This document shows, piece by piece, positions 41,562 through 52,311 of a stretch of 64,000 nt of DNA. Location: positions 4,340,001-4,404,000 of the forward strand of contig JBHGNT010000015.1 of assembly GCA_043228905.1 (NCBI GenBank), in the 5' to 3' direction. The notes under the pieces were generated by a model that saw only the letters and a program-made list of their open reading frames with translations, did no database searches and had not been told where the DNA came from. The DNA is from Azolla caroliniana. Its lineage: Eukaryota > Polypodiophyta. Made by a program: the position numbers and the translations under genes. Positions within the stretch are counted from its first letter, which is position 1; every line of letters starts with the position of its first letter.

Positions 41562-44016
41562 TTGGAAGAACCCCACACATGTACAGTAGGTAGGAAGTTT
41601 TGGTTCTCCGAAAACGGAGGTTGTACTATAATCGGCGTCAACGGCCGGGAGAGGAAGCGAGCGGAGGAGCGGCTCAGGGGATGCAGAGTCCTCTTCCCCG
41701 ACGAAGACATCAGCGGCGCTGTGGAGGCGGTCTCTTTTGACGACACCTTGGGCGAACTACGAAAGGTGATCGGTGAAGACCTTAGAGAAGACCGGACTGT
41801 TCCGGTTAGTTCAATGGGAATGTACGAAGTCATCGCGGACTTTGGGGAAAGGATCGGGTCGGATCGGACGACCCGCGTGGATATGAAGTACAAAACTGTG
41901 GACCGGAAGGTGAGGCCGGTCACGGCACCCTTGCCGGAGGGCAGCGAGGAGCGGATAAAGGGGGTCGCGTCGGACCCAAGTTTACGGAATCCGGCTGGCA
42001 TAGAGCACCGGTTCACCAACATAACGCTATGGGAGCTCAAGGTTGGTGGGGGTGGCCTCCTACTGCCGGCGGAGGAGAACAGGTTTCGGAGGATGCTCGG
42101 AAGGCATGGGAAAGCATTCGCGTTCTCGCCGGGGCAGATCGGGTGCGTGGACCCGACGATCGTCGAACCGATGGTGATCTTCACGGTACCGCATGTACCG
42201 TGGGATCTCAAACCGATTCCGGTGCCGAGAGCTCACATCCTGAAGTTGATGGAGCTTCTGAAGCAAAAGGTGGAGATGGGCATCCTCGAACCATCAAGTG
42301 CCCCGTATTTGAATCGGTGGTTTACGGTGCCGAAGAAGAACGGCACGTTGCGCTTCATTCAGGACCTGCAACCGGTCAACAATGTCACCATCCGCAATGC
42401 AGGAATCGGACCGACCATAGACGAGTTTGTAGAGGCCTTCACTGGAAGGTCGATCTATTCGGTCGGTGACTTATACTCGGGGTAGGACCAGTTCCAGCTA
42501 GCCATGGAGAGCAAGGATATCACGACGATGCGAACCCCTCTTGGCCTAGTACGGATGTGTACCCTACCACAAGGCGGGACAAATTCGGTGGCGCAAATGG
42601 TAAACGCAATGAACAAGGTGCTAAGGGACTGCATCCCGGACATCACCATGCCATTCTTAGACGACATCCCGATAAAGGGGTGTCCGGTTGATGACGCGGA
42701 CGAGACTGTCGGGCCAGACGGATGTCGGAGGTTCGTCGTGAACCACATCAACGACTGCGAGAAGGTGCTGCAGAGGCTCAAAAACGCACGACTCACCTTT
42801 TCCGGAGAAAAATTGGCATTTGGGCAGTTGGATATCTTCGTGGTCGAACACCTGTGTGGGCCCTACGGTAGGAAACCGTCTCTGGCAAAGGTAGAGGCAC
42901 ACGGAGTCGGTACGGAGACTAAAGGAGGCGCTTATGGTAGCGTCAGCTCTCCGTAAAGCGGTTTACGGCAAGGATGTCCCCGTTTGGGTGACGGTGGACA
43001 TGAGCCCGACCGGGATCGGGTGGGTAATCAGTCAGGAGGACAAGGAAGGCATACGATTCCCGATCCGGTTCGGGGCGAACGTATTGAGCGAGCGGCAGCG
43101 AGGATATGCCCAACTTAAGCGCGAGCTTTGGGGTATCGTTTCGGCAGTCAAGGCTGACAAGAACTATCTGATCAGGACGGAGGTGATCATCGAAACGGAC
43201 TGCCTGCCGATACTCGGCATGGTTTCTGGATGCTCGACGCCGGAACTAGCAATGCTCCGGTGGATAGCGTACATTAAGTCCTTGAACCCAGAGATACGGC
43301 ACATCTCCGAAAAGGATAACGCCATGGCCGACATGCTTTCGAGAGCGAGGTTCAACGACGAAGACAACATGGTTTCGGATGACGAAGAAATCGGCGAGGA
43401 CTTCTTTGGGTCGCCTAACGTTACGACGAGGAAAAGGGACACTCTGGCGTTTAACGAATTTGACGAAAGCAAGTACTAAAGGGAGTGACTCCAAATCGGG
43501 AGGTTCCTAAGGACGATGACGCCGGACGTAGCATGGACGAGAGAAGAGGCGAGCCAGGTACGGAAGAAGGCGTACAGATTCTTCCTGCGGGACAAGTGCA
43601 TATGGAGGCACCCAAAGAAGAGAAACAACATCCTGCTCTGAGTAGTGGCAAATAAAGAAGAACAGGAGGAACTACTGGCGGCGTTTCACGAGTGTCCCTG
43701 AGCCGGGCACTGCGGAACGTGGGCCACGTTCGAGAAGTTGAAGGAGAAGTTCTAGTGGCCAGGGATGTACCAGGACGTGCATCGGTTCGTAACGAACAAG
43801 ACATTTCAGTGACAGGGTTTATGCCGGCAGAGATGATGTACGGACAGAAGCCGATCATGCCAGTGGAACAGACGATTTCTTCATGGGCGGCGGTAGATTG
43901 GAAGGACGAGATGAGCCAGGAGGAGTTGCTGGCGCTACGGATTCGGCAACTCGAGCGGAGGCCGGAGGACATGAAACGGGCGAAGGAACAAGACCTGGTT
44001 CAACCGAACGCACCGG
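41562..44016 (+). pseudogene. Gypsy-4 pol copy 1 (two internal deletions)
   Basis: It encodes a pre-RT region, then RT (F-T-V-P-K-K-N-G-T-L-R-F-I-Q-D-L-Q-P-V-N). A TAG at 42483-42485 replaces Tyr in Y-S-G-Y-D-Q-F. The active site M-P-F-L-D-D-I-P-I-K-G is present. About 165 bp is missing near 42895 compared with copy 2. RNase H (E-T-D-C-L-P, M-A-D-M-L-S-R-A-R) follows. A second deletion near 43789 removes about 0.5 kb of integrase core. Gypsy-5 interrupts it at 44017, and the C-terminal GPY/F part resumes at 52013. Confidence 0.85.
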
Positions 44017-44748
44017 CGTCGTGACGTGGCTCGCCTAGAAGCGTAGCGTTGCGCACACAAAGGATAACGTGAAAGTGAGGAAGGAATCACTGGGATTATG
44101 GACGGAAGAGACGAAAGAGTAGAGATGGAGTGAATAGAGATCAATAAGATATGACAAAATAGGATTTTTAAGGAATATAAGATAAGACAAGATAAGATAT
44201 AAAATAATATATGAGAAAGTGTATGAAATTTATAATCATTTTCATGAAAGAGTTACAAAATGATTGTACACGTCGTTGATCCTCCGAACTTTGTCTTGCA
44301 AGGTAATCGCTCTTCTCTTTCTTGATCGTAGACCACTACAATCTTCACTTCAATATTTTGATGAAGATAAGGCTCGAACCGCCTCCCTCTTGTTGAGAGT
44401 TGACCACCACGACCGCCAAGCTAGAGCTCCACCTTTTTCTTGACTTCTTCCTTTCTTTCTCTATTTTATGATATCTCTTATGTAATATATATTTGATTGA
44501 TATCTCATACACCTCTCCCTTTGATCTTCTCTTTCACCATTTAAATAGGTGCCCCCATGCATATGATGCATTGGAGGGTACAAGTCATGCATGTAGTGCA
44601 TGAAATGCATGTGATCCATGATCGCCATTTGGCGTTCATGCATTACATGTGATGCATGATAAACATCTCGCTCATTTGAGCTTTTATGTATGAAACAATA
44701 TATGCAATAACAATAAACATGAAAATATAGTTTTAAAGAGAAAGGGCC

Positions 44749-44801
44749 TAGCCTAATGGTAGGTGTGTGACTTTGGTGTATGAGGTTGTGGGTTCAAGTC
44801 T
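44749..44801 (+). promoter_or_regulatory. tRNA-like A/B boxes (first pair), antisense to Gypsy-5
   Basis: TAGCCTAATGG (44749-44759) and GGTTCAAGTCT (44791-44801) both match Pol III internal promoter consensus at tRNA-like spacing. They are repeated in the other LTR at 51609-51662. Confidence 0.65.
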
Positions 44802-44922
44802 CAAAATACTATTGAATACAACATACAACTTTATTTTTATATCGTGAAGCAAAGCCTTTATGTAATATAAAGTATATATAAAGTATGCTTTATTTTATGT
44901 ATATTACTAGTATAGAGTTAAA

Positions 44923-44967
44923 TGGTAAGATTTGAGAGTCATAGGGTGGGGTTATTGGTTCAAGTCC
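44923..44967 (+). promoter_or_regulatory. tRNA-like A/B boxes (second pair), antisense to Gypsy-5
   Basis: TAGAGTTAAATGG (weak A box) and GGTTCAAGTCC (44957-44967, good B box). They are repeated at 51774-51838. Confidence 0.5.
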
Positions 44968-45151
44968 TCTCTTGTTCGTGTAATATAATATATTTATCTA
45001 TATGTATATATTATTTTTCTTTATATATATATAATATTATCATATGTGTTGTTAATATTATCTTTATATATAAAACATTATCAAATGTTATTTTCATTAC
45101 GTATTTATCTTATTGTAGACTTTTAATGTGAAGCTTTCGTACTTCACGACA

Positions 45152-45163
45152 TCCACCCCCTCT
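45152..45163 (-). other. Gypsy-5 polypurine tract
   Basis: AGAGGGGGTGGA on the element strand lies directly before the 3' LTR. Confidence 0.9.
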
Positions 45164-45191
45164 AGACCTGCACATCCTCCGGCATGTGCCA

Positions 45192-48100
45192 CTATCTTTT
45201 ATCTTCATGTTGATCTATTGGAGGAGGTTCAAGCTCAAACCTTTTTTTAAATACTTTTATCCTCTTTCCAGCTACCACGTTTAGGATTACTGTCCCATCC
45301 AATTCACTAAGCTTATAAGTAAAGTTATCATATACTTTTCTTACTATATAAGGCCCAAACCATCTTTCAGCAAACTTGCGGACGGTGCTATGTTGATTAT
45401 CTAAACTGCTATCATACACGAGCATCCAATCTCTTTCTTCTATTTTCTTAGGTCGAATTCTATGAGTTTTATCAAAACGGATTTTATTCTTTAGTCGAGC
45501 CTCCTTCAATCGTTGGGCTGCGATTTCTATATCTTCAGGTCGACGCTCTAATTGTTGAATTCGCAAAGCAAGTAATTCTTCTCTGCTCACCTCTTCTCTC
45601 CATGGAATAGATATCCATGACATAATTGATTCTTCTATCGGCATGATGGGCTTTTGACCAAGTATCAATTCAGCTGGCATGTATCCTGTTACTGAACTAT
45701 GAGTTGTTCGATCCGCCCATAGTGCATAAGGTAGCATGCGTGGCCAATCTCTTATTTTACCTTTACAGCTTTTCACGATCGCCTTAACTATTGGGCTATG
45801 TCCTCTTTCAATCTTTCCATTGGCTTCTGGATTATACGCAGTTGTAAGTGATACTTTGACCCCTATTCGGTTGAAGAATTCTCTAGCTTCATCAGAGTCG
45901 AGTTCTCCTCTATCTGCAATTATTTTACCAACACACCCGTAACGACATATTACATCTTCTAACAAAAATTTACATACAACTCTAGTTGTTTTTTGTCGTA
46001 GTGGTCTTCCTTCTACTTGGTTTGTAAGGTCTTCTCTTGCTAGTACTAAATATCGCATTTAACCTTCCCCAAGTGGCATTGTCACTAGATCGACCATCCA
46101 TTTATAATGCATTGATGATGAATATGTTGGTTTTAGCTCATCTCGATACCAGATAGTTGAATACCTCTGGCAAACCTCACAGGTTTCCACAAATTTCGTT
46201 ACATCTTTATACATATGTGGCCACCAATACTTTTCTTTCAACTTCATAAATGTCGCCCATATGCCTCTATGTCCTGCCCACAAACTATCATGGAATTCAT
46301 TAATTAATTTTCTCTTAATGTCATCCTTACAAATGACTCGAAGAGGATTTTTGGTTGGCCTTTTTGGACGCCTCCATAAATGCCCTTCATGTAAAAAAAA
46401 CTTGAATGCTCGTCTTCGAAATTCATTTAATTGTTTCTTCGACCATGATGGGCTGGCTTCTTGAGTCTTTAGAAAATTTCCTATTTCTAACCATTGACCT
46501 TCATACTCTGTGTCTTTGAACATTATACTTACATTAAACTCATCATGAGGCGTAATAGATTCTTGATGAGCAAATTCATGGCTTGTAGTTGCCCAGTACT
46601 TATCTTCAGTTTGCATCACCTTTTCATTTATGAACCTTGCCCTTGACAGCATATCTGCAACTGGGTTGTCTTTTCCCTTTATATGCCGCAATTCTGGGTT
46701 CATGGTTCTGATGTATGCAATCCACCGAAGCATTGCAATATCTGGTGTCGTGCAACTTGCTATCATTCCAATGAGTGGCAAACAATCTGTTTCAACCACT
46801 ACATCTACTCCGATCAAGTAATCTCTATCTGTTTTTAATGCAGTAAGCAAACCCCACAATTCTCGTTTAACTTGTGCATAGTTTCTTTGTCTTTCATTTA
46901 ATATCTTTGCTCCAAATCTGATAGCATATCGATGTTGGTCTTCATCTTCTTGGTTGATAACCCAACCGATCCCGATTGGGCTAGTATCAACTGTTACTAT
47001 AATTGGTCTTTCACCTTTGTAGTCTGGTTGACGAAGAACTGGTGCTTTCAGTAATGCTTCTTTCAACTGTTGAACAACTTGTGTATGTTCATCAGTCCAA
47101 ATAAACTTCTTTCCTTTTCTTAAAAGTTGGTAGAGAGGATCTGAGACATGTGCAAAGTGTGGTAACCAAATATGATAAAACACACATGCACCCAAAAATC
47201 TTCTCACCTCTGTTACCGAGTCGCAAACTTCCTTCATATTTTGTATTGCGTTAATTTTGATCGGTGAAGGCTTCCTCCCATACCACCCACACATATGACC
47301 AACTATTAGAACTTCGTTTTGCCCAAAGCAAGACTTTGTTCCTGATAGTGTCAAATGTACCTGCTCAAGCTTATTTAAAATACTTTCACAGTCATTAATG
47401 TGATCCATCACAAACTTTCTGCAACCATTTCCAACCATAGTCTCATCTTTCTCTCTTTCTAAGCATCCCTTAATAGGAATATCATCTAAAAATGGCATAG
47501 TTACCTTTGGGATGTACTCATGTAGAACCTTGTTCATTGCATTCATCATATGAGCAACTGAATTTGTCGCACCTTGAGGTAGAGTGCACATTCGAACCAA
47601 CCCAACTGGTGTTTTCATTGTTGTGATATTGCGACTATCAATTGCTAGTTGAAATTGGTCGTATCCTGAATATAGGTCTCCCACAGAGTAAATCGCTCTT
47701 CCAGCAAATGCTTCCGCAAATTCATCAACGATCGGTCCGATTCCCGCATTTCGGATTGTTGACTGGTTGTAGATCTTGAATGAATCTTAGAGAACCATCT
47801 TTCTTTGGAACTGTGAACCATCTATTGGAGTATGGTGCATTTGAAGGCTCTAAAATCTTCATCTTGACTTTATCCTTCAGCAGCTCCAACAATTGAGGTA
47901 ATCGAGCTCTTGGTACTGCAATAGGTTTAAAATTCCAAGGAATATGAGGGATAGTAAATATTACCATTGGCGTCACCACCTTTGGATTTACACAACCAAT
48001 CTCCTCAGCTTTGAATGTGAACGCTTTCCCATGCTTAAAGATCATTTCTTTGAAAGTCGAGATCTCTTATTGTAGAAGAAATTCACCCCTTCCGATTCTC

Positions 48101-48666
48101 AAGTTATTTATTGTCTCCAAAGTGAAGTGATGTCCGATCTTCTCTATTGGTTGAAGCATAGGCTCAGTTGCTGCTGCCTCCATCTTCTCTTCACTACCAA
48201 TAGGTAATGGTACTGTAGCAGGTTTGACCTTTTTATCTATTGTTTTGTATTTTGTATTACATAAACTTTCTACTTCTTCATATTTACAATTATACCTATC
48301 AATCTCATAATACATATCAATTGAGTTTACATGTATCTTTCTAACATTCTCATCATCTTCTTTCAAATACATTTCTAACTCTTCTAAAGTATTTGCAAAA
48401 GAAATTTCTTCCATAACACTTTCAATCTGCTCTTCCATTTCAAGTACTCCATTATCCTTCAATGCCTGCTGAAACAGATTAGCATTCTTTTTTAAGTTCC
48501 TCTTGCATTCATACATCCTAGTCACACATATAGCACCACTTTCAGAAACATGAAATGACTTATTCATATGTTGTAATGCCCTATATGAGGGTCTTTTAAT
48601 AATGGGACTATTGCAACCCTCACTCGCAACAGTCCTAGTCAAAAACCTGATTATCAAAATCATCAC
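45192..48666 (-). pseudogene. Gypsy-5 pol (RT, RNase H, integrase), few lesions
   Basis: From 48666 the frame encodes a pre-RT region (stop at 48067) and the RT N-terminus (P-V-P-R-A-R-L-P-Q-L, F-T-V-P-K-K-D-G-S-L). A frameshift near 47700 follows. Then Y-S-G-Y-D-Q-F-Q-L-A-I, active site M-P-F-L-D-D-I-P-I-K-G, RNase H (V-D-T-S-P-I-G-I-G-W, E-T-D-C-L-P, D-M-L-S-R-A-R) and the integrase zinc finger (C-E-V-C-Q-R-Y). A TAA at 46059-46061 precedes M-R-Y-L-V-L-A-R-E-D. The integrase core has W-M-V-D-L-V, I-A-D-R-G-E-L and G-K-I-E-R-G, so D,D,E is complete, and the C-terminus has F-A-E-R-W-F-G-P-Y. It ends with no chromodomain. Confidence 0.9.
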
Positions 48667-50809
48667 AGTCTTTTGGTATTAAATGATCACGAAGCTCTTG
48701 CTTGTTCCTCTCATGATTTGGGCGAACTGTCATAAATTGTATAGTTCGTCGTCCATCTTGGCTACGGATTTTCGCATAGGCAGAACCATTGTCGAGGACT
48801 TTGGTCTCCATTCGTACCATTGTAATGTATGGTTGACCCAGGATTATTGGATAGGTAGATCCTTCCTGCACAAAGAAATGTTGATCTACCTCTATATCAC
48901 CAATAGTAACCTTTACATTTGGGCATGCACCAAATAAATCTTCCGTGACTGATGTGGCAACTTTTACTCGCCAACCATGTTGAGTATCAATTGGCCATCT
49001 TCCTTTCCTGTAAAAATCAGCACTCATTATATTTATTTCAGAACCATGATCAATAAGTGCCATCACGGGGTCTGGAACATTTCCAATCTTCACATGATGC
49101 TCAGTAGTGGCTCTTGCCCAACATTTGCGAGAGTAATGGCTTCTTACATCTGTTGAATTTATCATTGAGGTTGATGCATGTTGAGAGTCAACAATGATAT
49201 TGTTTGACTCGTTGCTCACCACTTCATATGCCACCTTCGGATTTGTCTCTTTAACCTGCTCATTTACTTGCTTCTTTCTTCGCACAATATCAATTATTTC
49301 ATCATGAAATTCCTTTTTTGCAATACCTAACACTTCTCTTAGTGTAAATTCTACTTGACTGTCTAGTATTCTTGTTTCTAAAACTTTCTTTAAATCTGTA
49401 TCCTTTTCAATATCAGACATTAATTTGAATGAAGGACCAAATTTACCTTTTTCAACTGTTGCGTCCATCTCTTTTCTTTTGCTTTCTCTTGTTTCATGCT
49501 TTTTGGTTGAGCCAATCTCATCATCCGATCTTTTCCTTTTTTCTTCTACTATCACCTCATGCTCTTGGTGTTCTGCCATCTGAGCATAGACCGTCATAGC
49601 ATCTATTGGAACATCCCATCCAGTGTTTTTCCTTACAGAATCTCCGGCAACACGAAGGTCTTCCATCTTCATCTTTTGCTTTTGTGCGGTACTTACAACC
49701 TTCTCCCAGAATGATGACCAAGATGGCATGTCATCGAGGCGCATTCCTGCCGTTGCCGAGTAGTACATTGCGGAAGCCTTCTTTGCTTCAGCTTCTTCAA
49801 ATTTAACCTTAACACCACCATCACCAAAGTTCTTTGTAAGCGGAGTTCTAGTTTCAGTTAAGTAAATGTTACCATTTTTCCAATAGACCAAGTCTCGATT
49901 TTCCATGTCTTTATATTCCGCACACTCACGTAATCGATGTTCGAGACTATCACACCACATGCATCGAGGTCGAAATGGTTCCCTTGACCTCGAAGTCTGA
50001 CCATTCTCAAGCTTTGCCACTTTAATTGTTAGATCTTTCATACTTTGAACTAAATCATCAAGCAAAGACTCACTCTTAGTTTCGATCATTTCTCGTGGTT
50101 GATGGACCATTTCGTGTGATGGTTCTCGACCAAGTCTTTGAACTTCGATGTTTTGCTCAAGCCGATTTGTGATTCCCACATGTGGTATTTGTAGCATTAC
50201 ACCATTCCTTTGCATTCTTTTCATAAATTTATTACAAGCATTTATTACCTCATTCCAATCTGTCGTTATACCATCCTCGGTATTTGGCACTTCAAGCATA
50301 AATTCCAATTCTTTTCTATATCTCTTGTCAACTGCCTGCAAAAATAAAGCAACCTTTTGCCAAGACAAAGAATTTCTTTCTTCTGGCTTTAAGTGTCCAT
50401 ACATCCTATCAAACTCTTTTTTTGTGTCAGCCACAGATAACCCTTTATCTTCTTTTAAGATCCATTCATGAAATGAACGCATAGTAACTCGAGAGAAATC
50501 CTCACGAGCATATTCAAACACAAGTGCTTCTTTAAATGCATTCCAATCCAAACTATGCAATGCTTGTATTTCATGAATTCTATCTCTTAATTCCATGTCC
50601 ACTAATTTATAAAAGTTTGCTATCATATTGACATCATTTATACCAAACATTTCCATTTCATCATAATATATATTCACATACTTCGAAATATTTGTACCAT
50701 CAAACATACCAATCTTCTCTCAGACTTCTCGTAAGGCATGAAATAATCAATCTTGATTCAACTTTTCAATAAACAACATTACCGGATCCATTGTACTCGT
50801 ACTTGCCAT
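48635..50809 (-). pseudogene. Gypsy-5 gag-protease (two early TGA codons)
   Basis: The ATG at 50809 (M-A-S-T-S-T-M-D-P-V) starts the frame; two TGA codons fall before M-F-D-G-T-N-I-S (50707), after which about 690 codons are open. The Gag is alpha-rich with F-R-P-R-C-M-W-C-D-S-L-E-H-R-L-R-E-C (CCHC-like), a charged linker, and the protease-like V-M-A-L-I-D-H-G-S-E-I-N-I-M-S, then Q-H-F-F-V-Q-E-G-S. It ends 32 bases inside the start of the pol frame. D-H-G stands where D-[ST]-G is usual, as in Gypsy-3 and -4. Confidence 0.9.
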
Positions 50810-50853
50810 GTTGATGTTGATATTTACTTTAGATGTCTCTTCTACTTCCCCGT

Positions 50854-50871
50854 TTCACGTCGGGTTCACCA
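50854..50871 (-). other. Gypsy-5 primer binding site
   Basis: TGGTGAACCCGACGTGAA on the minus strand lies five bases inside the 5' LTR. It is identical to the Gypsy-3 site. Confidence 0.75.
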
Positions 50872-50876
50872 AATTG

Positions 50877-52012
50877 TGTCGTGACGTGGCTCGCCTAGAA
50901 GCGTAGCGTTGCGCACACAAAGGATAACGTGAAAGTGAGGAAGGAATCACTGGGATTATGGACGGAAGAGACGAAAGAGTAGAGATGGAGTGAATAGAGA
51001 TCAATAAGATATGACAAAATAGGATTTTTAAGGAATATAAGATAAGACAAGATAAGATATAAAATAATATATGAGAAAGTGTATGAAATTTATAATCATT
51101 TTCATGAAAGAGTTACAAAATGATTGTACACGTCGTTGATCCTCCGAACTTTGTCTTGCAAGGTAATCGCTCTTCTCTTTCTTGATCGTAGACCACTACA
51201 ATCTTCACTTCAATATTTTGATGAAGATAAGGCTCGAACCGCCTCCCTCTTGTTGAGAGTTGACCACCACGACCGCCAAGCTAGAGCTCCACCTTTTTCT
51301 TGACTTCTTCCTTTCTTTCTCTATTTTATGATATCTCTTATGTAATATATATTTGATTGATATCTCATACACCTCTCCCTTTGATCTTCTCTTTCACCAT
51401 TTAAATAGGTGCCCCCATGCATATGATGCATTGGAGGGTACAAGTCATGCATGTAGTGCATGAAATGCATGTGATGCATGATCGCCATTTGGCGTTCATG
51501 CATTACATGTGATGCATGATAAACATCTCGCTCATTTGAGCTTTTATGTATGAAACAATATATGCAATAACAATAAACATGAAAATATAATCTTAAAGAG
51601 AAAGGGCCTAGCCTAATGGTAGGTGTGTTGACTTTGGTGTATGAGGTTGTGGGTTCAAGTCTCAAAATACTATTGAATACAACATACAACTCTATTTTTA
51701 TATCATGAAGCAAATCCTTTATGTAATATAAAGTATATATAAAGTATGCTTTATTTTATGTATATTACTATTATAGAGTTAAATGGTAAGATTTGAGAGT
51801 CATAGGGTGGGGTTATTGGTTCAAGTCCTCTCTTGTTCGTGTAATATAATATATTTATCTATATGTATATATTATTTTTCTTTACATATATATAATATTA
51901 TCATATGTGTTGTTAATATTATCTTTATATATAAAACATTATCAAATGTTATTTTCATTACATATTTATCTTATTGTAGACTTTTAATGTGAAGCTTTCG
52001 TACTTCAGGACA
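50877..52012 (-). repeat. Gypsy-5 5' LTR
   Basis: On the plus strand it runs TGTCGTGACG to CTTCAGGACA (CACGACA in the other copy). Differences from 44017-45151 include single changes near 51475, 51590, 51690 and 51970. Confidence 0.9.
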
Positions 52013-52311
52013 CCGGTTGCGACCAAAGAAGATCGAGGAAGGCGACTAGGTCTTGGTGTACGACAACAGCCTCGACAATCAGCACAAGGCAGTGCGAAAG
52101 TTTGCTAGGAGGTGGTTCGGGCCCTACACGGTGACGAGCGCGAACGACAACGACACGTACCACCTCGCGGAACTCGACGGGACACGGTTAGCGGTGCCGG
52201 TGGCTAGGAAGTAGGTCAAAGCATTCAAGAAGCGGTTCGAAGACAAGCCGGAGCTTGCGAGCGGGAGCGACGACGACGATCAGTTTGGGCCCGGCGGAGA
52301 ATCGGAAAGCC
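52013..52311 (+). pseudogene. Gypsy-4 pol copy 1, integrase C-terminus
   Basis: This continues 44016 after Gypsy-5, with L-V-Y-D-N-S-L-D-N-Q-H, F-A-R-R-W-F-G-P-Y (GPY/F) and an acidic G-S-D-D-D-D-Q-F-G end. At about 52311 it runs straight into RT sequence of pol copy 2, the tandem-duplication joint. Confidence 0.8.

Larger units (their letters stand above)
44017..45151 (-). repeat. Gypsy-5 3' LTR
   Basis: On the plus strand this is CGTCGTGACG to CTTCACGACA; the first base is C where the other copy has T. It holds the ATGCAT block (44560-44660) with TTTGGCGT and two tRNA-like box pairs. Confidence 0.9.
44017..52012 (-). mobile_element. Gypsy-5: nearly intact lineage II element
   Basis: The 8.0-kb minus-strand element has about 1,135-bp LTRs with roughly a dozen differences. 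It has a primer site, polypurine tract, gag-protease and pol. CCGG is duplicated at 44013-44016 and 52013-52016, and the interrupted Gypsy-4 sequence is continuous in pol copy 2 at 54192-54200. Only a few lesions are seen, so it is fairly young. Confidence 0.92.

Noticed and set aside
44749-44801. A functional tRNA gene
   Set aside because: The A and B boxes are good, but I could not fold a convincing acceptor stem or a 5-bp anticodon stem with a 7-base loop, and the segment is repeated in both LTRs.
45192-46058. Chromodomain at the integrase C-terminus of lineage II
   Set aside because: Only the GPY/F module (W-F-G-P-Y) and a short charged tail are visible; no aromatic-cage chromodomain pattern follows.
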